Source of the DNA: Primulina eburnea | Taxonomy: Eukaryota; Streptophyta; Magnoliopsida; Lamiales; Gesneriaceae | Assembly: GCF_022965805.1 (NCBI RefSeq) | Contig: NC_133104.1 | Coordinates: 21,216,912 to 21,280,911 of the forward strand | Direction of reading: 5' to 3' | Length of the DNA stretch: 64,000 nt | In this document: positions 59,553 through 64,000 of the stretch, in pieces | How the letters are laid out: each line of letters starts with the position of its first letter | Position numbering within the stretch: the first letter of the stretch is position 1 | The notes under the pieces: model-generated | What the model was told of the DNA's origin: nothing | The model's input: only the letters and a program-made list of their open reading frames with translations | Databases searched by the model: none | Made by a program: the position numbers and the translations under genes

Positions 59553-60481
59553 GGCTCTATATGTTAGGGCTGTGCTTTGACTCGTTTACCGGCTCCAGGA
59601 GAGTCATCAGGTGGCGAGGTTGGGTACAGTTGCGACACATATAGGAGCCAGTGCATTGTAGTCGGGGATTCACCGCTCACCTAGGGGTGTGGATATCCTA
59701 TGTGATCTGATGAAATAATAGTGCATGGAATCTCTGGCCAGAGTACGAGATGTACGTTGAAGGAGGAGTTCTCCAATAGTACACGCGATGCCGCTATTAT
59801 AGTTATCACATAGTTATCGAATTAATATGCAACCCTCGATGAACCAGTGGTTGCAGATTCGATCGAGATATATGAGATGAAGGGACTGTACTGTACGTTA
59901 ATCATAATCGACTGGTTCTTGCAGGCACTATCAGTGATACCTAGGGGATCATGGGGCGATGCTACTAGACGCTCTTACCATGATCCGATGGGTGCAATCA
60001 GAAATGTGTTCTGACATTCTTGATCAATGTGTTGATAAAAAGAATGGGGCTAATTAGGGTAAGCCCGAATAAGAATAAATGTTATTCTGAATCACAAGGA
60101 GTTGTGAACCCACGGCTAGCTGTATCCCTGAACCATTGAGGTCACACAAGTACTGGATCGTTTGTTCCTGTTGAGAGAATAAATTCAAGAAGTTGAATTT
60201 ATATTATATAGTAAATTCAAGGAGTTGAATTTATGATAATAAAATTTTGAGAGAAAAAATTTAAGTAGTTGAATTTATAAAATTTGAGAATTTAATTTAT
60301 TAAACTCAAATGTTGGGTTTATTAAATATTAAATTTTGGAGGCGATAAAAATTCAAGGAGTTGAATTTATAATTTAAATAATAAATTCAAATGTTGAATT
60401 TATAATGTATTTAGTTTATTAAGCTCAAAAGTTGAGTTGATTAATTAATAAATTAAATATGGTGGATAATATGTTTAATGG
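59553..60481 (+). repeat. Diverged copia LTR fragment
   Basis: Colinear with Copia-1 LTR from about 643 onwards. Shared words include TCATCAGGTGGC, GGGGATTCACCGCT, TGGTTCTTGCAGGCACTATC and GAACCCACGGCTAG, with many differences between. It starts in mid-LTR at the Gypsy-E junction and is cut at 60481 by Gypsy-F. The last 300 bp are AT-rich repeats of the word aattcaa-gttgaattta, as in the other copia LTRs. No gene. Confidence 0.88.
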
Positions 60482-60970
60482 TGTGGGGATCCGGACGCTA
60501 ATCATGTTATTAATCATCATTGGGACTAATCAATCAATTATAAAACAGGGTCTAATTTTTTTTTCTAAAATACACAGCGGAAACGTAATGTAATTAAATT
60601 CAAATTACATATTAAACATAACATACAATTATTGTATGATCTACAATAATCCAACTAGGTTCAACTACAAGTCCGTGCTGAATCCTAAGTTGCTTCAAAG
60701 CCCGGATCTCCACGCTATCTAGTCCAGCCTCGTTCTCTTCTTGACCCTGATCCTAGCCCACCTGTTGCCATTCACACATACAAACAAGACAACAGCCGGA
60801 TAACTCCGGTGAGATATAAATATCCCAGTATAAACAATGTATACATGCAATCATATAAAAGCATATACGAAAGCATATAAGAATTATTCATAACATGTCT
60901 CATATCAGAAACATAAATCAAGATCAATCATTCCATAAACATGAATGATATAAACAATGTAAATCAACAT

Positions 60971-61054
60971 GTCGTATCAGACTCAACTCAACCGACGCGT
61001 TGTCTCAGACTCGACTCCACTGACGTGTCGTCTCAGACTCGACTCAACTCTAAC
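60971..61054 (-). repeat. 28-bp tandem repeat, three units
   Basis: Units at 60971, 60999 and 61027 share TCAGACTCGACTC. Inside the Gypsy-F LTR. Confidence 0.8.
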
Positions 61055-61160
61055 CTAGGGATCCCGATGTCTGGATATAGGTAATTATATCGAATCTCAG
61101 TCGATAGGAATGAATCAATCCCTAAACGGCATCGATAATTAATATATCCAGTTTCTGGGC

Positions 61161-61400
61161 GAATCAGCCGCAGAATTGACGACTCAGTAAATAACCCGAC
61201 GAATCAGCCGGTGATTAGGCGAATCAGCCAATAATCAGACAACTCAGCCTGTAATTAAGCGAATCAGCTTAAGTTTAGATGAATCAGTCAATAACCAGAC
61301 GAATCAGCCGGTAATTAAGAGAATCAGCTTAAGTTTAGACGAATTAGTCAATAACCAGACGAATCAGCCGGTGACTAGGCGAATCAGCCTATGACTCAAC
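61161..61400 (-). repeat. 20-bp minisatellite inside the Gypsy-F LTR
   Basis: Twelve units in exact 20-bp register from 61161, with plus-strand consensus near GAATCAGCCGGTAATTAGGC. A 60-bp higher-order copy is visible (61261-61320 against 61321-61380). Not seen in the other LTRs. Confidence 0.92.
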
Positions 61401-61800
61401 GACTCAGTAATCAATACATGCATTCAGTATCCAAGTAAATCAATCGATGACTAGCGAATCAACAGTCATTACATGCAATGGCTATAAATCAATAGACAAC
61501 AAACATCAATCTCATCAATTACAAGAATCAATGTAATAAACTAAGTATGTGATTTAGGGAAACTCGAGTCAAACTTTCCTCGAGTTGTGCAATCCCAACA
61601 CAACATTAATTTATACCTTTCTTTCTGATACTCTGACTTTGTCGAAGTCTCGAACTCAAATCTGTCAATAGGAACACAGTACCGCAGTCGGATTCAAAAT
61701 CGGACGGAAGAATTTCTCACAAAAGGCGTAAGGATTTTTCAATTGTTTTCTCCGTACCTTTCTCGATTCCTTCTTCTGAAAACTGAAGAATTCGTTTGTA

Positions 61801-62124
61801 TATGTATATATATATACACATTCATGCATGCAAGGCAAGTGGCTCATCCCACATTTTACACGTCTCGCGCATATGCGCGAACAATGTCGCGCATATGCGC
61901 CAGTTATTTAAACTAGCGCTTTGCCTTCTCGCGCATATGCGCCAATCATTCCGCGCATATGCGCCAATCCTTCTGCCAACCCCGCGCATGTGCGCCATTT
62001 TTGTCGCGCATATGCGCCGATCATTCTGGACGGGTCGCGCAGATGCGCGCCTTATCTCGTGCATGTGCGCCGATGCTACTGGATGTTCCGCGCATGTGCG
62101 CCAATACATGTCGCGCATGTGCGC
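61801..62124 (-). promoter_or_regulatory. Gypsy-F U3 dyad array and TATA region
   Basis: Dyads start on the plus strand at 61867, 61889, 61931, 61953, 61984, 62006, 62037, 62059, 62090 and 62113 (steps 22, 42, 22, 31, 22, 31, 22, 31, 23). On the minus strand the array is followed by TATATATATA at about 61805-61816. Confidence 0.9.
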
Positions 62125-62275
62125 CAATCCTATTCTTCACACATAATGTGAATTCTTTTCCAGCTCTCCCGATCTGATCCGTTCCGTTTATAATCATAGT
62201 AATTATCAACAATAGATTATAATAATCATCGCCCAAATCTTTTTAAATTAACCGGATAATTTCTCGGGCATTACA

Positions 62276-62313
62276 TTTCTCCCTCTCTTAGATCTGAGTT
62301 CGTCCTCGAACTC
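62276..62313 (-). other. Gypsy-F PPT and pre-PPT hairpin
   Basis: Minus-strand purine tract TAAGAGAGGGAGAAA (62290-62276), preceded by GAGTTCG-AGGA-CGAACTC (62313-62296), the same arms as Gypsy-C. Confidence 0.87.
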
Positions 62314-63730
62314 GCAAGTAATCAATTCAGATATGTCAGAAGAAATGTATACAGAGTTATATCAGAAACTCATCTCAATGAATCTGTTCTGAAATTTCAA
62401 TCTCGCAACACTGGTTATACAATATCTGTATATACCCATCAACATTTCGTAACAACTCGACATCATCAGCTGTTATCGAATCTGTTGATCTCAATCAAAG
62501 ATATATTCGATCTTTGGTCTCAAATACCAACTGTCATCGTCCGACATTGGCATATTCAGTCTATTTATTATGAAATGTTTTCATTTTCTTTTGAATTAGT
62601 TTCATCTTTTCAGTCATATTTCTGATCATTTCATATCTAATCTCAAGAATCTCAGAGATATCACTTCAATAAAGAGAGAATCCATATATCTTTCTGTACA
62701 ACGCTTCGAAAGGAGTTATCTCAATACTCGTTTGATAGCTGTTGTGGTACGAAAATTCATAAAATGGCAATGAATCCTACCATTCAATGTTAAAATCAAG
62801 CATTACAGCTTTCAGCATATTCTCCGAAATCTGGATAATCCACTCTGACTGTCCATTAGGTAGTGAATACTATTTAGTATTCAGATATAATCTAATATCT
62901 AACTCTTACTGTACATTCTGTCAGACGTGCAAAATCAACCAAAATCACGGTCTAATATACTCAACTCTCCACACTCCGTGAAATCTAATCACTTTTCTGA
63001 CAGAATCTCAGTAATATATCATATTTGTACATTTTCATGTACGATTTAGCACTCGCTGACTGGGTCAGTCTGTCGTTCTTAGCTCAATCAATACTTAATT
63101 CCGAGAGGAATGTAGTAACTTCATCACAATATCCTTGGAAATGTAATCTCATTTCCGTTCAGGAACCGACAAGTTACATAACCAATTTCTTGGTTTCTTT
63201 CTTTCTATCTTTATCTGTCTGTCGTTCATACATTTCAGTCCAAACTCTGCCATATCTAATCTCATCTGTTTCTATCAAAACAGTTTCTGCTATCATGATG
63301 CTTACTAAATCAAAAATTGCACCTTTCTGACAATCCATGTCATTTCACATTCGAAATATCAGGCACAACAAATCAGTTATTAACATACAATACAGTATTA
63401 CTTACCTGATATCCTGATCGACACTCTATCCTGACTATTGATATTGAGTTCTAAACATTCTAATCAACATTTTTGATCTTCTAACATTTCAAAATTAGCT
63501 CTGGTTCGGACAGTACAATATAATCTCCATTGTCTACAATCTGCCCTAAACACGTATTCAGTATAACATCAATATTCAATCAGATTCAAAACATGCTAAA
63601 CTCATAAACCGCAACTGTCTGACACCGATGCCAACCTCAGCTGACTAATCACGGTTTAATTCTGTGAAAATCAACGAATATATCATCTTCAGATATAACA
63701 CATCCTGAATGATATGAATCTTGACACGAA
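62314..63730 (-). pseudogene. Gypsy-F pol remnant
   Basis: No long ORF, but by eye the minus strand follows the gypsy pol order from the tail inwards: a spacer-like part near 62510-62560, an integrase core piece with GQSE and a following helix near 62790-62860, the region before the core near 63120-63180, the linker corresponding to YQVRD...LYVNNRLVV near 63350-63420, and near 63680 a reverse transcriptase piece matching the HIISGDG region. RNase H seems deleted. Dense stops and indels show long decay. Confidence 0.75.
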
Positions 63731-64000
63731 TAAATAGCAAACACGATTAAAAATAAATCGCACCCTCTATTCAATTACGATATTAAGATTCGTGTGTTTT
63801 TCCCGATCTTTTGAATCAAGTAATATGTGATATTCACCTCTAAACTAGCAAGAGTTTAGCAACAAATAAACACGAGGATAAACAATCGAAAACTATACGA
63901 ACCTTCGAAGAACTTTGCCTACGACAATCCGCACAAGCAACGATCGACAAACGCCACAAAGTTAAAAACTTTGATAAGTTTGATTTGATTTGACAAAGCT
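63731..64000. other. Unassigned 270 bp at the right edge
   Basis: AT-rich, no ORF of note and no match to the other elements in the window. On the minus strand it contains the words GAGGGTGCGATTTATTTTTA and ATCGTGTTTGC. It could be another retroelement leader or LTR cut by the window edge; I cannot support a call. Confidence 0.3.

Larger units (their letters stand above)
60482..62275 (-). repeat. Gypsy-F 3' LTR, minus strand
   Basis: 1794 bp. On the minus strand it begins TGTAATGCCCGAG at 62275 and ends ATCCCCACA at 60482. The PPT and pol end lie to its right, so it is the 3' LTR. Its ends resemble those of Gypsy-E, so the two are sister families. Its 5' LTR would be right of the window. Confidence 0.9.

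Overview
This window looks like plant nuclear DNA made entirely of LTR retrotransposons nested inside one another. I see no host gene, rRNA, tRNA, CRISPR array or bacterial feature. The evidence is TG...CA long terminal repeats (LTRs), primer-binding sites (PBS) complementary to plant initiator-Met tRNA, polypurine tracts (PPT), target-site duplications (TSD), one Ty1/copia gag-pol polyprotein and several Ty3/gypsy polyproteins. The gypsy proteins resemble plant chromoviruses of the Tekay/Del type (CCHC gag, DTGAS protease, FIDD reverse transcriptase, HHCC integrase and a chromodomain-like WE-rich tail). A flowering plant with a repeat-rich genome is likely; I cannot name the species. The names used below (Copia-1, Gypsy-A and so on) are local labels.

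Left block, 1-20206. Copia-1 (158-10195, TSD gatac, complete, with an intact 1350-codon ORF) sits in the end of the pol gene of Gypsy-A (2-157 and 10201-10419, 3' LTR 10559-11783). Gypsy-A sits in the 5' LTR of Gypsy-B (11784-20036). Gypsy-B sits in a minus-strand LTR, LTR-X (20037-20161), and LTR-X sits in the pol gene of the minus-strand Gypsy-M (sliver 20162-20206). The left arms of these older elements lie beyond the window.

Middle block, 20207-41323. Gypsy-C (20207-28629, TSD atatt, pol broken by stops) interrupts Gypsy-M pol 45 bp from LTR-X. Gypsy-M gag/protease continues at 28630-30148. Copia-2 (30149-39511, TSD aggcat) cuts Gypsy-M at its gag start codon. The Gypsy-M leader, PBS and 5' LTR follow at 39512-41323.

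Right block, 41324-64000. Plus-strand Gypsy-Y (leader and gag start 41324-41498, gag body 52103-52895) is split by LTR-Z (41499-42032 and 50615-52102). LTR-Z is itself split just after its TATA box by Gypsy-D (42033-50614, TSD agaaa). Minus-strand Gypsy-E (52896-59552) has nearly intact gag-pol but no 3' LTR. A diverged copia LTR fragment (59553-60481), the minus-strand Gypsy-F 3' LTR (60482-62275) and its decayed pol (to about 63730) follow. The last 270 bp are unassigned.

The most interesting signal is not coding. The U3 region of nearly every gypsy LTR here carries, just upstream of its TATA box, an array of short CpG-rich dyads. The motif is GCGCATATGCGC in some elements and ACCGCACCCGCGGT in others. 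Start-to-start spacings fall almost only at 22-23, 31, 42 and 50-52 bp, that is 2, 3, 4 or 5 turns of the DNA helix, even where the motif sequence differs. Other points of interest are a 120-bp in-frame duplication of the protease active site in Copia-1; Copia-2, whose LTRs are almost identical although its pol is wrecked, suggesting recent trans-mobilisation; and stem-loops that covary between families near the PPT and within the LTR.
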